Shown: positions 30,427 to 40,042, counted from the first letter of the stretch. The stretch: 64,000 nucleotides of DNA from Beijerinckia indica subsp. indica ATCC 9039 (GCF_000019845.1 NC_010581.1:811501-875500); one strand, 5' to 3'. Program-made: numbers and translations. The notes: a model not told the origin generated them from the letters alone.

Positions 30427-31815
30427 ATGGCCGTCGAAAGCTGGTCGCCTGCGAGTTGGAGAAATAAGCCGATCGTGCAGGTGCCCGAATTTACCGACGC
30501 GGCGAAACTCGCCGATGTCGAGGGCCAGCTCGCCGGTTTCCCTCCCCTCGTCTTCGCCGGCGAGGCGCGCAAGCTCAAGAGCCTGCTTGGCAAGGTTGCC
30601 GATGGGGAAGCTTTTCTCCTGCAGGGCGGCGATTGCGCGGAAAGCTTCGCCGAGCATCATGCCGATAATATTCGCGATTTCTTCCGGGTCTTTTTGCAAA
30701 TGGCTGTGGTCGCGACCTTCGCCGCCGCTTTGCCGGTCGTGAAAGTCGGGCGCATCGCCGGCCAGTTTGCCAAGCCGCGTTCAGCGCCCAATGAAAAGGT
30801 TGGCGACGTCGAATTGCCGAGCTATCGCGGCGATATCGTCAATGACATTGCCTTTGACAGCGCGGCGCGCGAACCAGATCCCGTGCGCCAGCTCATGGCC
30901 TATCGGCAATCGGCGGCGACCTTGAACCTGTTGCGCGCCTTCGCGACCGGTGGCTATGCCAATCTGGAAAATGCGCATCGCTGGATGCTTGGCTTCGTCT
31001 CTGATAGTCCTCAGTCGGCCCGCTACCAGGAATTGGCCGACCGGATCACTGAGACGCTCGGTTTCATGCGGGCGATCGGCCTTGATCCGGAATCCCATCA
31101 TGAATTGCGGCAGACGGATTTCTTCACCTCGCATGAGGCCTTGCTGCTTGGCTATGAAGAAGCCCTGACCCGCATCGATTCGACGAGCGGTGATTATTAT
31201 GCGACCTCGGGCCATATGCTCTGGATTGGCGATAGGACCCGCGATCCGGGCCAGGCGCATGTGGAATATGCCCGTGGCGTGAAAAATCCGATCGGCCTCA
31301 AATGCGGCCCTTCGCTGAAGCCCGACGATCTTCTGCGCCTGATCGATCTGCTCAATCCTGCGAACGAGGCAGGGCGGCTCACCTTGATCTGCCGTTTCGG
31401 TGCCGACAAGATCGGCGATCACCTGCCAGCCTTGATCCGCGCTGTGCAACAGGAAGGGCGACGCGTTGTCTGGTCCTGCGATCCCATGCATGGCAACACG
31501 ATCAAGGCGGCGTCCGGTTTCAAGACGAGGCCTTTCGAAAAGATCATGAGCGAGATCCGCAGCTTCTTCGCGGTGCACCGGGCCGAGGGCACCTATGCCG
31601 GCGGCGTTCATCTCGAAATGACCGGCAAGAACGTCACCGAATGCACGGGCGGCGCGCGGGCCATCACCGATGCCGATCTGCATGATCGTTATCACACTTA
31701 TTGCGATCCGCGCCTCAATGCGGAACAGTCGATCGAGGTGGCGTTCCTGGTGGCCGAATTGCTTAAGGAAGAGCGGATTGGACGCGGCCAGCGTCTCATC
31801 CATGCGGCCGAATAA
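30427..31815 (+). CDS. 3-deoxy-7-phosphoheptulonate synthase, class II
   Basis: First enzyme of the shikimate pathway; condenses PEP and erythrose-4-phosphate. The 462-aa protein is of the plant/Mycobacterium class II type: WSPASWR start, [33 protein letters not shown] and [10 protein letters not shown] motifs, ending with the ECTGGA block. The ATG at 30427 is chosen because [12 protein letters not shown] matches the family start, while the upstream extension to 30331 is not family-like. It stands alone on the plus strand. Confidence 0.95.
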   Translation: MAVESWSPASWRNKPIVQVPEFTDAAKLADVEGQLAGFPPLVFAGEARKLKSLLGKVADGEAFLLQGGDCAESFAEHHADNIRDFFRVFLQMAVVATFAAALPVVKVGRIAGQFAKPRSAPNEKVGDVELPSYRGDIVNDIAFDSAAREPDPVRQLMAYRQSAATLNLLRAFATGGYANLENAHRWMLGFVSDSPQSARYQELADRITETLGFMRAIGLDPESHHELRQTDFFTSHEALLLGYEEALTRIDSTSGDYYATSGHMLWIGDRTRDPGQAHVEYARGVKNPIGLKCGPSLKPDDLLRLIDLLNPANEAGRLTLICRFGADKIGDHLPALIRAVQQEGRRVVWSCDPMHGNTIKAASGFKTRPFEKIMSEIRSFFAVHRAEGTYAGGVHLEMTGKNVTECTGGARAITDADLHDRYHTYCDPRLNAEQSIEVAFLVAELLKEERIGRGQRLIHAAE

Positions 31816-31901
31816 AATTTCTCACTCGTCGATCCCAATGGCGTCAAAGCGCGAAAGCTGATTATTCGCGCTTTGACTCCGTTCAACTTGCGAAATTCGA
31901 T

Positions 31902-32690
31902 ATGCCTGTTTTTCCCACGCTTTTTCTTTCGCATGGAGCGCCCGATTTCTCGCTTCATGCGAGCCCCGCAAGAGACTTTCTCCAGACTTTTGGCGAAAAG
32001 CTCGGCAAGCCGCAGGCAATTTTGATCCTGAGCTCGCATTATGACATGGCGCAACCCTCGTTCAGCGCCGACGAAAAGCCTGGGATGCTCTATGATTTTG
32101 AGGGCTATCCCGAAGAAGTCAGCAAGATCGATTATCCGGCTCCGGGCCTTCCGCAATTGGCGACAATCGCCGCGACCCTGGTCGAACAATCCGGTTTGCC
32201 GACGCAGGAAATCATTGGGCGAGGGTTCGACCAAGGTGCCTGGGGGCCTCTCAGTCTGCTTTATCCGGGCGCTGATATTCCTGTCGTCGAAGCGGCGATT
32301 CAATCGGAAGAAGGTGCTGGGCACCATTTCGTGCTCGGCCGCTGCCTGGCGCCCTTGCGTCAGCATGGGGTTTTGATCATCGGCTCCGGCCATCTCAACG
32401 CCCCGAACGAGGTTTTGGAAAGCAGCGACCCCGCCGCGCCACCGCAGACACCCGACTGGGTTACGGAATTTGGGGAATGGGTGAGGGAGAAAGCTGAACT
32501 GGGAGACTTCGATACGCTCGTCGATTACAAGGCTTTCGCTCCGCATTCCGCACGCAATCATCCTGAGCCCGATCATTTTATGCCCTTTCCTTTCGCTCTC
32601 GGCGCGGCGGGGGAGGGTGCGAAAGGACGACGCGTGCATCATTCCGTGCAACAGGGCACTTTGCTGATGGATGTTTATCTTTTCGAATAG
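31902..32690 (+). CDS. class III extradiol dioxygenase, DODA/YgiD type
   Basis: A 262-aa protein of the 4,5-DOPA dioxygenase family, small cytosolic non-heme metal enzymes. The N terminus reads PVFPTLFLSHGAPDFSLH with a metal-binding His, followed by ILILSSHYDM and the GFDQGAWGPLSLLYP block with conserved Asp and Trp; IIGSGHLNAPNE carries another His. The natural substrate in bacteria is unclear. It lies 86 nt after the DAHP synthase gene on the same strand, so an aromatic-metabolism link is possible but unproven. Confidence 0.88.
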   Translation: MPVFPTLFLSHGAPDFSLHASPARDFLQTFGEKLGKPQAILILSSHYDMAQPSFSADEKPGMLYDFEGYPEEVSKIDYPAPGLPQLATIAATLVEQSGLPTQEIIGRGFDQGAWGPLSLLYPGADIPVVEAAIQSEEGAGHHFVLGRCLAPLRQHGVLIIGSGHLNAPNEVLESSDPAAPPQTPDWVTEFGEWVREKAELGDFDTLVDYKAFAPHSARNHPEPDHFMPFPFALGAAGEGAKGRRVHHSVQQGTLLMDVYLFE

Positions 32691-33045
32691 GGATCACGAC
32701 CTATCGTGATCCAGGAGGTCCGGCGGAAAGCCGCCGCCCCGCCGCCGTGGGGCCAGCATGAGAGTGAAAGAGGTCACCACGTCCTGGGTGTTTTGAGAAC
32801 ATTTTCTGTTTCAAGGGATCAGGAAATGTTCTCTATCTCTTTGTTTTACCTATTGTCTTGACACGAAGCAAAGACGCTTCGGCGGAAAATATTCTAGCGT
32901 ATCAGACCCAAAAATGGCTCCCCCTTTTGGGACCAATCTGATGCGTTTACAGAAAGAGAGAGCATCGGGCAGGATTCAATTTGAAAGTCCGATGCTCTAG
33001 AGCATTCTCAAGCAAGTCCCGAGATTGGAAGAGGAGCCGGCAGGC
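32691..33045 (+). ncRNA. hairpin-rich leader of nadE, possible structured RNA
   Basis: No gene is seen. 32691-32712 is a 9-bp hairpin after the dioxygenase stop. 32711-32787 can form a closed structure: CCAGGA (32711) pairs with TCCTGG (32782), enclosing hairpins at 32721-32736 (6 bp), 32737-32752 (4 bp) and 32764-32777 (4 bp). 32795-32833 is a 14-bp hairpin with one mismatch. 32892-32948 resembles the repeat at 42.3 kb. The RNA call is tentative; no known riboswitch class was recognised. Confidence 0.3.
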
Positions 33046-34719
33046 ATGAGCGACACGCGTCCAGTGGATCGCCTCGTCATCGCGCTCGCGCAGATCAATT
33101 CGACAGTCGGTGATATCGACGGCAATCTCGCCCGTATTCGAGAGGCACGCGCCAAGGCGCACGGCTTCGGCGCTGATCTCGTCATGTTTTCTGAGCTCTT
33201 CATCTCCGGCTATCCCCCGGAGGATCTGGTTCTGAAACCCAGCTTTCAGGACGCCTGCCGCGTCGCTTGTGAAAATCTTGCCCGCGAGACGGCGGATGGT
33301 GGCCCAGCCATTCTCGTTGGCTTGCCCTGGGGCGAATTGGGCGCCTGCTATAATGCTTATGCGCTGCTCGCTCATGGCCGGATTGAAGCCATGAGGTTCA
33401 AGGTCGATTTGCCGAATTATGGCGTTTTCGACGAAAAGCGCGTTTTCCGTGCGGGTCCCTTGCAGGGGCCCATTATCTTCAAGGGCGTGCGTATCGGCAT
33501 TCCGATCTGCGAGGATATTTGGGGACCTGATCCCGTCGAATGCATTGCCGAAACGGGTGGTGAAATCCTGCTCGTGCCGAATGGCTCGCCTTATTGGGAA
33601 TCGAAGAGCAGCGAGCGTTTGTCAGTCGTCAAGGCACGGATCAGTGAGACCCATCTGCCTTTGATCTATCTGAACCAGCTCGGCGGTCAGGACGAATTAG
33701 TCTTTGATGGCGCCACTTTCGCGTTAAACGCGGATGGAACACTCGCCTGCCAGTTGCCGGCTTTCGAGGCCATTATCGCCAAAACCGTCTGGGAACGCCG
33801 GGGCGATACATTCGTCTGCGTCGAGGCACCGAAGACACAAGTGATTGAGGGTGACGACGCGGATTACACGGCCTGTATGCTGGGCCTGCGGGATTATGTC
33901 GAAAAAATCGGTTTTCCTGGTGTCGTGCTGGGCCTCTCTGGCGGTGTCGATTCCGCGCTTTGCGCGGCGCTCGCTGTCGATGCCCTGGGGCGTGAGAAGG
34001 TTCATGCCGTCATGCTGCCCTATCGTTACACCTCCCAGGAATCCTTGATCGATGCCAAGGCCTGCGCCACAGCGCTTGGTTTGCGTTATGATATCGTACC
34101 CATTGCGCCCGCGGTTGAAGGTTTCGAGACGTTGCTCGCGCCGATGTTCGCCGGTACGGCGCCGGGGTTGACGGAGGAAAATCTGCAGAGCCGTACACGT
34201 GGCACAGTGCTGATGTCGATCTCCAATAAATTTGGCTCCATGCTGGTCACGACGGGTAACAAGTCGGAAATGTCGGTGGGCTATGCGACGATCTATGGCG
34301 ACATGAACGGCGGCTTCAATCCGATCAAGGATATTTACAAAACGCAGGTGTTTCGCCTTTGTCATTTGCGCAATCGCTGGAAGCCAAAGGGTGCGCTCGG
34401 ACCTGACGGTGAAGTCATTCCGTATAATATTATCGTCAAGCCGCCATCCGCCGAATTGCGCGAAAATCAGAAGGATCAGGATTCACTGCCTCCTTATGAC
34501 ATCCTCGATGGGATCCTCGAAGGTCTCGTCGAGAAGGATCAAGGCGTCGCGGATCTGGTCGCTGCGGGTTATGAGGAACCCACAATACGCCGGGTGGAGC
34601 GCCTTCTTTACCTGGCGGAATATAAAAGGCGGCAATCGGCGCCGGGCGTAAAGGTGACGCGCCGCAATTTCGGGCGGGACCGCCGCTATCCGATCGTCAA
34701 TGGTTTCCGGGATCGGTAG
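33046..34719 (+). CDS. nadE: glutamine-dependent NAD+ synthetase
   Basis: Makes NAD+ from deamido-NAD+ using ammonia that its own N-terminal domain takes from glutamine. The 557-aa protein has a nitrilase-like amidase domain (residues 1-260) with the catalytic Cys in IGIPICEDIWGP and FSELFISGYPPEDL near the start, and a C-terminal synthetase domain with the P-loop LGLSGGVDSALCAALAVDALG and TTGNKSEMSVGYATIYGDM. The ATG at 33046 is chosen over an in-frame TTG at 33025 because of the nearby GAGGAG and GGCAGG sites. Confidence 0.96.
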   Translation: MSDTRPVDRLVIALAQINSTVGDIDGNLARIREARAKAHGFGADLVMFSELFISGYPPEDLVLKPSFQDACRVACENLARETADGGPAILVGLPWGELGACYNAYALLAHGRIEAMRFKVDLPNYGVFDEKRVFRAGPLQGPIIFKGVRIGIPICEDIWGPDPVECIAETGGEILLVPNGSPYWESKSSERLSVVKARISETHLPLIYLNQLGGQDELVFDGATFALNADGTLACQLPAFEAIIAKTVWERRGDTFVCVEAPKTQVIEGDDADYTACMLGLRDYVEKIGFPGVVLGLSGGVDSALCAALAVDALGREKVHAVMLPYRYTSQESLIDAKACATALGLRYDIVPIAPAVEGFETLLAPMFAGTAPGLTEENLQSRTRGTVLMSISNKFGSMLVTTGNKSEMSVGYATIYGDMNGGFNPIKDIYKTQVFRLCHLRNRWKPKGALGPDGEVIPYNIIVKPPSAELRENQKDQDSLPPYDILDGILEGLVEKDQGVADLVAAGYEEPTIRRVERLLYLAEYKRRQSAPGVKVTRRNFGRDRRYPIVNGFRDR

Positions 34720-34852
34720 AAAGCTTGGGCATGATACCGGAAAGCGGTCCCGCTATCGGAGCGAATGATAGCCCGATAGTCGCCGATCTAAATCCTGGAA
34801 GCGCACTCGTTGGTCAGCACTCAAGCTCTGGTTTATATGGTCAAAAAGCAAT

Positions 34853-34872
34853 AACCTTTTCATGAAAAGGTT
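34853..34872. terminator. 20-bp perfect palindrome at the end of the AT-rich gene
   Basis: AACCTTTTCATGAAAAGGTT, self-complementary, overlaps the stop codon region of the minus-strand gene at 34860. On the minus strand it is followed by TTATTGCTTTTT, so it may act as a terminator for that gene. Confidence 0.55.
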
Positions 34873-35624
34873 TGACGGAAAAGTTCAACCACTTGATTGA
34901 CAGCCTCAGCCATCTTCAAAAGCGTAGGGATTAAAGGCTCGCTTTCGATGACGCCAGCTTCATTGACAACTATGTCCACGGGGGCCGCGATTTCGTAGTC
35001 CAATTCTACTTTACATCCTGGGGAGCCGACTGCCGCCAGGGGGACTTCTTGGCCTACTACTAGAGTGAAACCGCTTGGTGAAGAGATACACGAGCCATCA
35101 CTTGCAGTAACATTGAGCTTCGAAAAGCTGATTTTTCCTAGGGATACAATTAAGAGATTATGTTTGTCTCGATTGTCTAACCGATTGAGTTGCCAGAGCA
35201 ACTCGTTCCCAGCTTTATATGGTGCTATCTTATCAAAAATGAATGTCTCTATTTGTGGTAATGTCCAACGTTTTGAAGCCTCAGAGACAGGAGATACAAG
35301 ATTTTGCCGTTCTTCATGGACAGGGAAAGTTTTCTTCTTTGCAGAATCTCCAAAAACGGATCGCTCTAATCCCATCCAGCAGTAATCTAAGGCACATCTA
35401 AGCGCATGAACAATGTCGCCTGCAAACAATGGGATTTGAGGGGGAATTCCAGGAGAAACACCAGTTTGAATAATGGCAACCCCTTCGTTATTTCGTTCAG
35501 TACGAATCGTGTATGGCTTTGCGTTGATGAACCCGTGGCAGAACCAATTCAGATCATTAATGTGTCTAAAGGCCCATTGGACTTTAAATGATGCATGGGT
35601 GAATGAGTCTTGCGGCTCTGTCAT
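34860..35624 (-). CDS. uncharacterised 254-aa protein
   Basis: No function recognised. The protein is hydrophilic, with ALRCALDYCWMGL and QLNRLDNRDKHNLLIV blocks that recur in a widespread family of hypothetical proteins, the latter after a PYKAGNELLW segment. No signal peptide or membrane helix is seen. Base use is clearly richer in A and T than its neighbours, which suggests recent arrival. It is isolated between nadE (plus strand, convergent) and the TPR gene, with a palindrome at its 3' end. Confidence 0.65.
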   Translation of the reverse strand: MTEPQDSFTHASFKVQWAFRHINDLNWFCHGFINAKPYTIRTERNNEGVAIIQTGVSPGIPPQIPLFAGDIVHALRCALDYCWMGLERSVFGDSAKKKTFPVHEERQNLVSPVSEASKRWTLPQIETFIFDKIAPYKAGNELLWQLNRLDNRDKHNLLIVSLGKISFSKLNVTASDGSCISSPSGFTLVVGQEVPLAAVGSPGCKVELDYEIAAPVDIVVNEAGVIESEPLIPTLLKMAEAVNQVVELFRQTFS

Positions 35625-35730
35625 GTTTTGGAATTTCGATCAAAAAGGGAAAGGAAAACTCAATAAAGCATGACCACTTTAACTAAACGAAGTTTCTTAT
35701 AGCAAAACTCGCGCATCAACGCCAAGAGCT

Positions 35731-37719
35731 TCACAACGGATCCCCGTGAAGACTCAATTCCTGTCGCTCCGTGATCAAGGATTGCAAGATCGGCTGTATG
35801 CGCGTAACGAGCGCTTCCCAATTCTCTCCTTGATTGCATCGAAAGAGACGCATCGAAGGATACCAGGGGCTATCCTCGCGTTCGAGAAGCCAGCGCCAAT
35901 CGGGCACATGTTTGAGTAGGACCCACACGGGACGGCCAAGCGCTCCAGCCAAATGCGCGATGGATGTATCACACGTGATGACGAGATCGAGCGTCATCAT
36001 AAGGGCGGCGGTCTCGATGAAGGCATCTCCCCGAGGATCGCGATCGAGGGCATAACCCTCGATCGGCACGCCGGAGGTTTGCAGGCTGGTGAGATCCGCC
36101 CCTTGTTGCAGGCTGATCAAGCGCAGTGCGTCGAGGCCCGCGAGGGGCGCGAAAGCCGAGAGGGGAATGGAACGAGCGGGATCGGCATCGAGATTCTGAC
36201 TGCCTTGCCAGCAAAGGCCGACGCGAAAGCCCTGATTGCCGAGAAGCTCTGCAAAACGGTGCACCAGATCTTCTTCCGCATTCAGATAAAAGGGGAAAGC
36301 GGGAATTGTGTCGACTCTGGTCTTGAAGGCGCGGGGCAGCGAAGAAAGCGCGATCTGGCTGTCGAAGCTGCCGGGATCATCAAAACTGTCGATAAGCGTG
36401 ATCGTGGGAGCAAAACCCTGGAAAAGTCTGTGCAGCTTGTGGCGGCACAGGAACGTCACCTTCACGCCTTGCGCGGCCATAAGAAGAAGATAACGCGAAA
36501 ATTGGATGGCGTCGCCAAACCCTTGTTCATCGAAGACGAGAACACGTTCCCCTTGTGTGAAATGTCCGTTCCATTCGGGAAGGTCGAATTTCAGGTCTGC
36601 CTTAGGGGTCTGCCTGGCGATCCAGCGAAATTCATAATCGTCGAGACCCTCGGCAAAACGTCCAAGCAAGAGCAGGAGTCCTGCTCTATTATTGCGCGCG
36701 TGGGTGAGGTTGGGGTCGAAAGCAAGGGTCGCATCATAGGCGGCCAGCGCTTCGTCGAAGCGTCCGGCATGTTGCAAGGCGACGGCCTGGCTGCTCATGG
36801 CTTCGCCATAGGCGGGCCGCAATTCGAGCGCCCGTTTGAAACAGGCAAGCGCCTGCTCCGGTTCTCTGGACTGGATATGGACATTGCCTTTGTTGAACCA
36901 GGCCTGGGCAAAATTGGGTCTGAGGGCAATGGCTCTCTCAAGATCAGTGAGTGCCTCGGAAAAACGCCCGAAACATTGCAGCGCGGTCCCACGATTGTTC
37001 AAGAGCTCGGCATTATCCGGCTGCAAGGCATGAGCAGCGTTGTAGCATGTGAGGGCTGCGTCAAACTGTTTCACTGTCTGCAAGAGCGCGCCGCGATCGA
37101 TTAGGGCTTCAATAAAACGGGGCTTGAGCGACAAGGCTTTGTCATAAAATGCCAGCGCGTCCTCGAAATGGCCGCTGGCCTGCAGAATTTGCCCACCTGT
37201 ATGCAAAGCCTCGGCATGATCGGGTTGCAGCATCAAGGCTATATCGAGAGCGGCGATCGCTTCATCCAACCGGCCGAGATCACGCAGGAGCACACCCCGG
37301 CGATAGTAAAGATCGGGATTATGCGCGCCTCGTTTCAAGGCGTGATCAGAGGCATAGAGGGCTTCCTCGAAACGCTGCAAATCCTGCAAGGCGATGGCTT
37401 TGTTCGACCAGGCGCCAGTGAAGCCTGGATCGAGCACGAGCGCGCGTTCGAACCAATCCAGGGCTTCTTCCTTCGCCCCGGCGGCAAGCCGGATCAGACC
37501 GATGAGATTGCAACGGATTGGATCATTGACCAGCTTCTGATCGAGATTTTGCAATTGCTCGACGGCTGCATGTGGCTGCCCGGCGTTCAAGAAGGTGATC
37601 GCGCGATTGATGTTGTGATCGACCTGGATGTCCAATGTGTCGGCTTTCGGAAAAGAGAAACATCCTCTCTCTGCCAAAGTGACCTTGTGCCGGACTGACC
37701 TCTCTGTAGCATCGCTCAT
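35731..37719 (-). CDS. TPR-repeat protein with C-terminal glycosyltransferase-like domain
   Basis: A 662-aa protein. Residues about 40-410 hold roughly eleven tetratricopeptide repeats with the W-LG-A-P spacing (such as PDNAELLNNRGTALQCFGRFSEALTDLERAI). Residues about 430-640 resemble a glycosyltransferase-9-like domain, with VGLCWQGSQN and DLVITCDTSIAHLAGALGRPVWVLL. Proteins of this architecture may act in O-linked glycosylation or cell-surface assembly; no catalytic claim is made here. No signal peptide is visible, so it probably acts in the cytoplasm. Confidence 0.8.
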   Translation of the reverse strand: MSDATERSVRHKVTLAERGCFSFPKADTLDIQVDHNINRAITFLNAGQPHAAVEQLQNLDQKLVNDPIRCNLIGLIRLAAGAKEEALDWFERALVLDPGFTGAWSNKAIALQDLQRFEEALYASDHALKRGAHNPDLYYRRGVLLRDLGRLDEAIAALDIALMLQPDHAEALHTGGQILQASGHFEDALAFYDKALSLKPRFIEALIDRGALLQTVKQFDAALTCYNAAHALQPDNAELLNNRGTALQCFGRFSEALTDLERAIALRPNFAQAWFNKGNVHIQSREPEQALACFKRALELRPAYGEAMSSQAVALQHAGRFDEALAAYDATLAFDPNLTHARNNRAGLLLLLGRFAEGLDDYEFRWIARQTPKADLKFDLPEWNGHFTQGERVLVFDEQGFGDAIQFSRYLLLMAAQGVKVTFLCRHKLHRLFQGFAPTITLIDSFDDPGSFDSQIALSSLPRAFKTRVDTIPAFPFYLNAEEDLVHRFAELLGNQGFRVGLCWQGSQNLDADPARSIPLSAFAPLAGLDALRLISLQQGADLTSLQTSGVPIEGYALDRDPRGDAFIETAALMMTLDLVITCDTSIAHLAGALGRPVWVLLKHVPDWRWLLEREDSPWYPSMRLFRCNQGENWEALVTRIQPILQSLITERQELSLHGDPL

Positions 37720-37800
37720 TCAATTGGATGCATGAGCGATGGTAAGCCTTTATAATCGCGCCCAATTTATCCTGAAGGAGCATCCGCGGCTGGGCCGCGT

Positions 37801-38607
37801 TCAACGGGATCTGAAGGAAAGTATGCCGCTCGTATAGGTTTCAATGACCAAGCTGAAGGGCTGGTGCTCCGATGTCGAGAGCAAAGCGCGATGTTCCAGC
37901 AAATGGGCTGGGATTTCGAGAGGGGGGACGGGCGGATCAGCCGGCCTTGGGGCCGCCTGAACGGGGTTTTCGGGCATTGCCATTTCCCAGCCGTCCGGCA
38001 AGGGATGCCAAAGGATACGCGCCGAAAATGTATGCCTTTGCGGCGCCAAGGGCCGCACGACGCGGCCAAAGGCGCTATCGGTCTGTTCCAGGGCCTCGTT
38101 CATGGCGGGAGTCAGCCGGCTTGGCACATACCAGTTTTCGGCTTCTGAGAGGACGAGATCACCGCAATGGAGGGCGACACGGCGATAGGCGACGGGTTCC
38201 TCGGTACCGATCCGCAGATCATTCCTCTGCTGCGGTGTCAGCGGTTTTTGCTCCGTATCGGTGCGGCGGGCGAGGATTTGCGCGCCGGGCGCGAGCTGAT
38301 GATCACGACACCATTTGTCGAGGGTCAGGGTCGCACTGTCGGCCGCCAGGAGCTCGGCATTCAGTGTCTCGATTAGTGCCCATATTTTCAGGCGGGAGAC
38401 GAATGTATCGGGCCAGGTCACGCGAGGATTCGCTTGTGGGATTGCTGGTGAAGGGGATGGTGTCTGAGCGGCAAGGGGCGAGATCGAACTTCCCGCCAGG
38501 AATAGGAAAAACAGGCTAAAAGAGAAATGTTGCTTCCAGGTTGTTCCTGTCTGGGCCTTCCCTCCGGCATGTCCCGCGCTTCCTCCCTTGCTGTGCAATT
38601 CAATCAA
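37801..38607 (-). CDS. secreted protein with chorismate-lyase-like fold (predicted)
   Basis: A 268-aa exported protein. No in-frame ATG precedes the signal peptide; the best start is TTG at 38607 with an AGGAAGAGAG site just upstream, giving a signal peptide that ends near SPLAAQ. The mature part shows PVAYRRVALHCGDLVLSEAENWYVPSRLT and FGRVVRPL, and near the end EHRALL with VIETY, a pattern like the chorismate lyase/UTRA fold. A periplasmic chorismate-lyase-like protein is unusual; function is unknown. Open frame upstream of 38607 (to 38907) is not coding-like. Confidence 0.6.
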   Translation of the reverse strand: MIELHSKGGSAGHAGGKAQTGTTWKQHFSFSLFFLFLAGSSISPLAAQTPSPSPAIPQANPRVTWPDTFVSRLKIWALIETLNAELLAADSATLTLDKWCRDHQLAPGAQILARRTDTEQKPLTPQQRNDLRIGTEEPVAYRRVALHCGDLVLSEAENWYVPSRLTPAMNEALEQTDSAFGRVVRPLAPQRHTFSARILWHPLPDGWEMAMPENPVQAAPRPADPPVPPLEIPAHLLEHRALLSTSEHQPFSLVIETYTSGILSFRSR

Positions 38608-38905
38608 TTTCTCTCTTCCTTTTAATCTGCACCGGCTTTTAACTCCGGGAAAAGGGGTGATATTGCTTTCCTTCACAATTCTCTGCTTTGTTACTGGTAA
38701 AGAAGAGATTTGTAATGGCGGTGCGAAGCAAACTTCAACGCGTTCGCTTCCATTTAAATGCTGTAGCGTATTGAGTTTGCAACAAAACTCAATCAACTGT
38801 GGCTTTGGCCTGGCACCGCTCCTGCGCGGCTTCGCCGCCCGTGCAAAAAAAATCGAGTCCAAGCCGTGGGGGCTGGACGTGTAGGTTCGAGGATTTGAGT
38901 CCAGC

Positions 38906-39538
38906 ATGAAAAATGCCCCGTCGACAGCGTCTATCTCACCGTCCGAGAAACGTAGCGTTTTCCAAAGGCTTTACGATTGGACCTTGAGTCTTGCGGAGAG
39001 CCGTCACGCGCCCTTGGCCCTTGGCCTCGTCGCTTTCGCGGAGAGTTCCTTCTTTCCGATTCCGCCCGATGCCCTTCTGGTGCCGATGTCGGTCGCCAAG
39101 CCCAAACGCGCTTGGGTCTTCGCGCTGATCTGCACCATTGGATCGGTGCTCGGCGCGCTTCTTGGCTATGCGATCGGCGCCTTTCTCTATGAGACCGTCG
39201 GCAAATGGCTCATCAATCTCTATGGCTATGGGGCGCGGGTCGACGAATTGCGCGCGCTTTACGCGCAATGGGGCTGGGCCGTCATTCTCATCAAGGGCCT
39301 CACGCCCATTCCCTTCAAGATCGTCACCATTACCAGCGGTCTTTTGGCCTATAATATTCCGGTCTTCGTCGCCTTGTGCCTGCTCACGCGCGGAGCACGC
39401 TTTTTCATTCTGGCCCTGCTTCTGAATTTCTATGGTGAACCGATCAAGCGGCTGCTCGATCAATATTTTGGCCTCTTCTTGATTTTGCTCCTCGTAACCG
39501 TGGTCGGCGGTTTCTGGATCGCCACGCGCGTCCTGTGA
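38906..39538 (+). CDS. DedA/YqaA family membrane protein
   Basis: A 210-aa polytopic membrane protein of the DedA superfamily (SNARE-associated fold). Visible blocks: AFAESSFFPIPPDALLVPM with the conserved Glu and Pro residues, GSVLGALLGYAIGA, and IKGLTPIPFKIVTITSG with the Arg/Lys-Pro motif. DedA proteins act in phospholipid transport and proton-motive-force homeostasis. Its stop codon overlaps the start of dsbB by 4 bp, so the two are coupled. Confidence 0.88.
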   Translation: MKNAPSTASISPSEKRSVFQRLYDWTLSLAESRHAPLALGLVAFAESSFFPIPPDALLVPMSVAKPKRAWVFALICTIGSVLGALLGYAIGAFLYETVGKWLINLYGYGARVDELRALYAQWGWAVILIKGLTPIPFKIVTITSGLLAYNIPVFVALCLLTRGARFFILALLLNFYGEPIKRLLDQYFGLFLILLLVTVVGGFWIATRVL

Positions 39539-40041
39539 TGAGCTTGGCCCTTTTGTCTCGTCCCAAAGTGCCTCTGCTGCTCGCCATTGTTCTGCTGGCG
39601 AGCGGCGCCATTATCGGCGCGTGGATTTTTCAGGCCTTTGGCGTCGTTCCTTGCGAACTCTGCCTCAAGGAACGCTGGCCTTATTATGCCGGCATCCCGC
39701 TTGGCCTTGCTGCCCTCTTTTTTGCTGTTCGGGGCGCGGACCGGAGTTGCAGGAGCTTGTGCAGCGTGCTGGCGATTATTTTCGTCGTCAGCGCTCTTTT
39801 TGGCCTCTATCACGCCGGGGTCGAATGGGGGTTTTGGAAAGGCCCGACGGATTGCACCGGTCCCTTGCAAAGGGGCGGTTCCATCAATGATTTCTGGCAG
39901 CAATTGCAAAGCGTGAAGGTCGTGCGCTGTGACGAAGCGGCGCTTCGCATCCTTGGTCTTTCCCTGGCCGGATGGAACGCAGTCATTTCCGTGCTTCTGG
40001 CAGGGCTTGCCTTCAAAGCTGCCGCACCGAGCCGGTCCTGA
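39535..40041 (+). CDS. dsbB: disulfide bond formation protein B
   Basis: A 168-aa inner-membrane protein with four helices that reoxidises DsbA and passes electrons to quinone. The first cysteine pair is in VPCELCLKERWPYY (CxxC after the first helix), and the second is in the periplasmic loop (GPTDCTGPL and KVVRCDEAA). The start overlaps the DedA stop by 4 bp (ATGA). The matching DsbA-like oxidoreductase is at 25.3-25.9 kb. Convergent with rlmN. Confidence 0.88.
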   Translation: MMSLALLSRPKVPLLLAIVLLASGAIIGAWIFQAFGVVPCELCLKERWPYYAGIPLGLAALFFAVRGADRSCRSLCSVLAIIFVVSALFGLYHAGVEWGFWKGPTDCTGPLQRGGSINDFWQQLQSVKVVRCDEAALRILGLSLAGWNAVISVLLAGLAFKAAAPSRS

Positions 40042-40042
40042 T

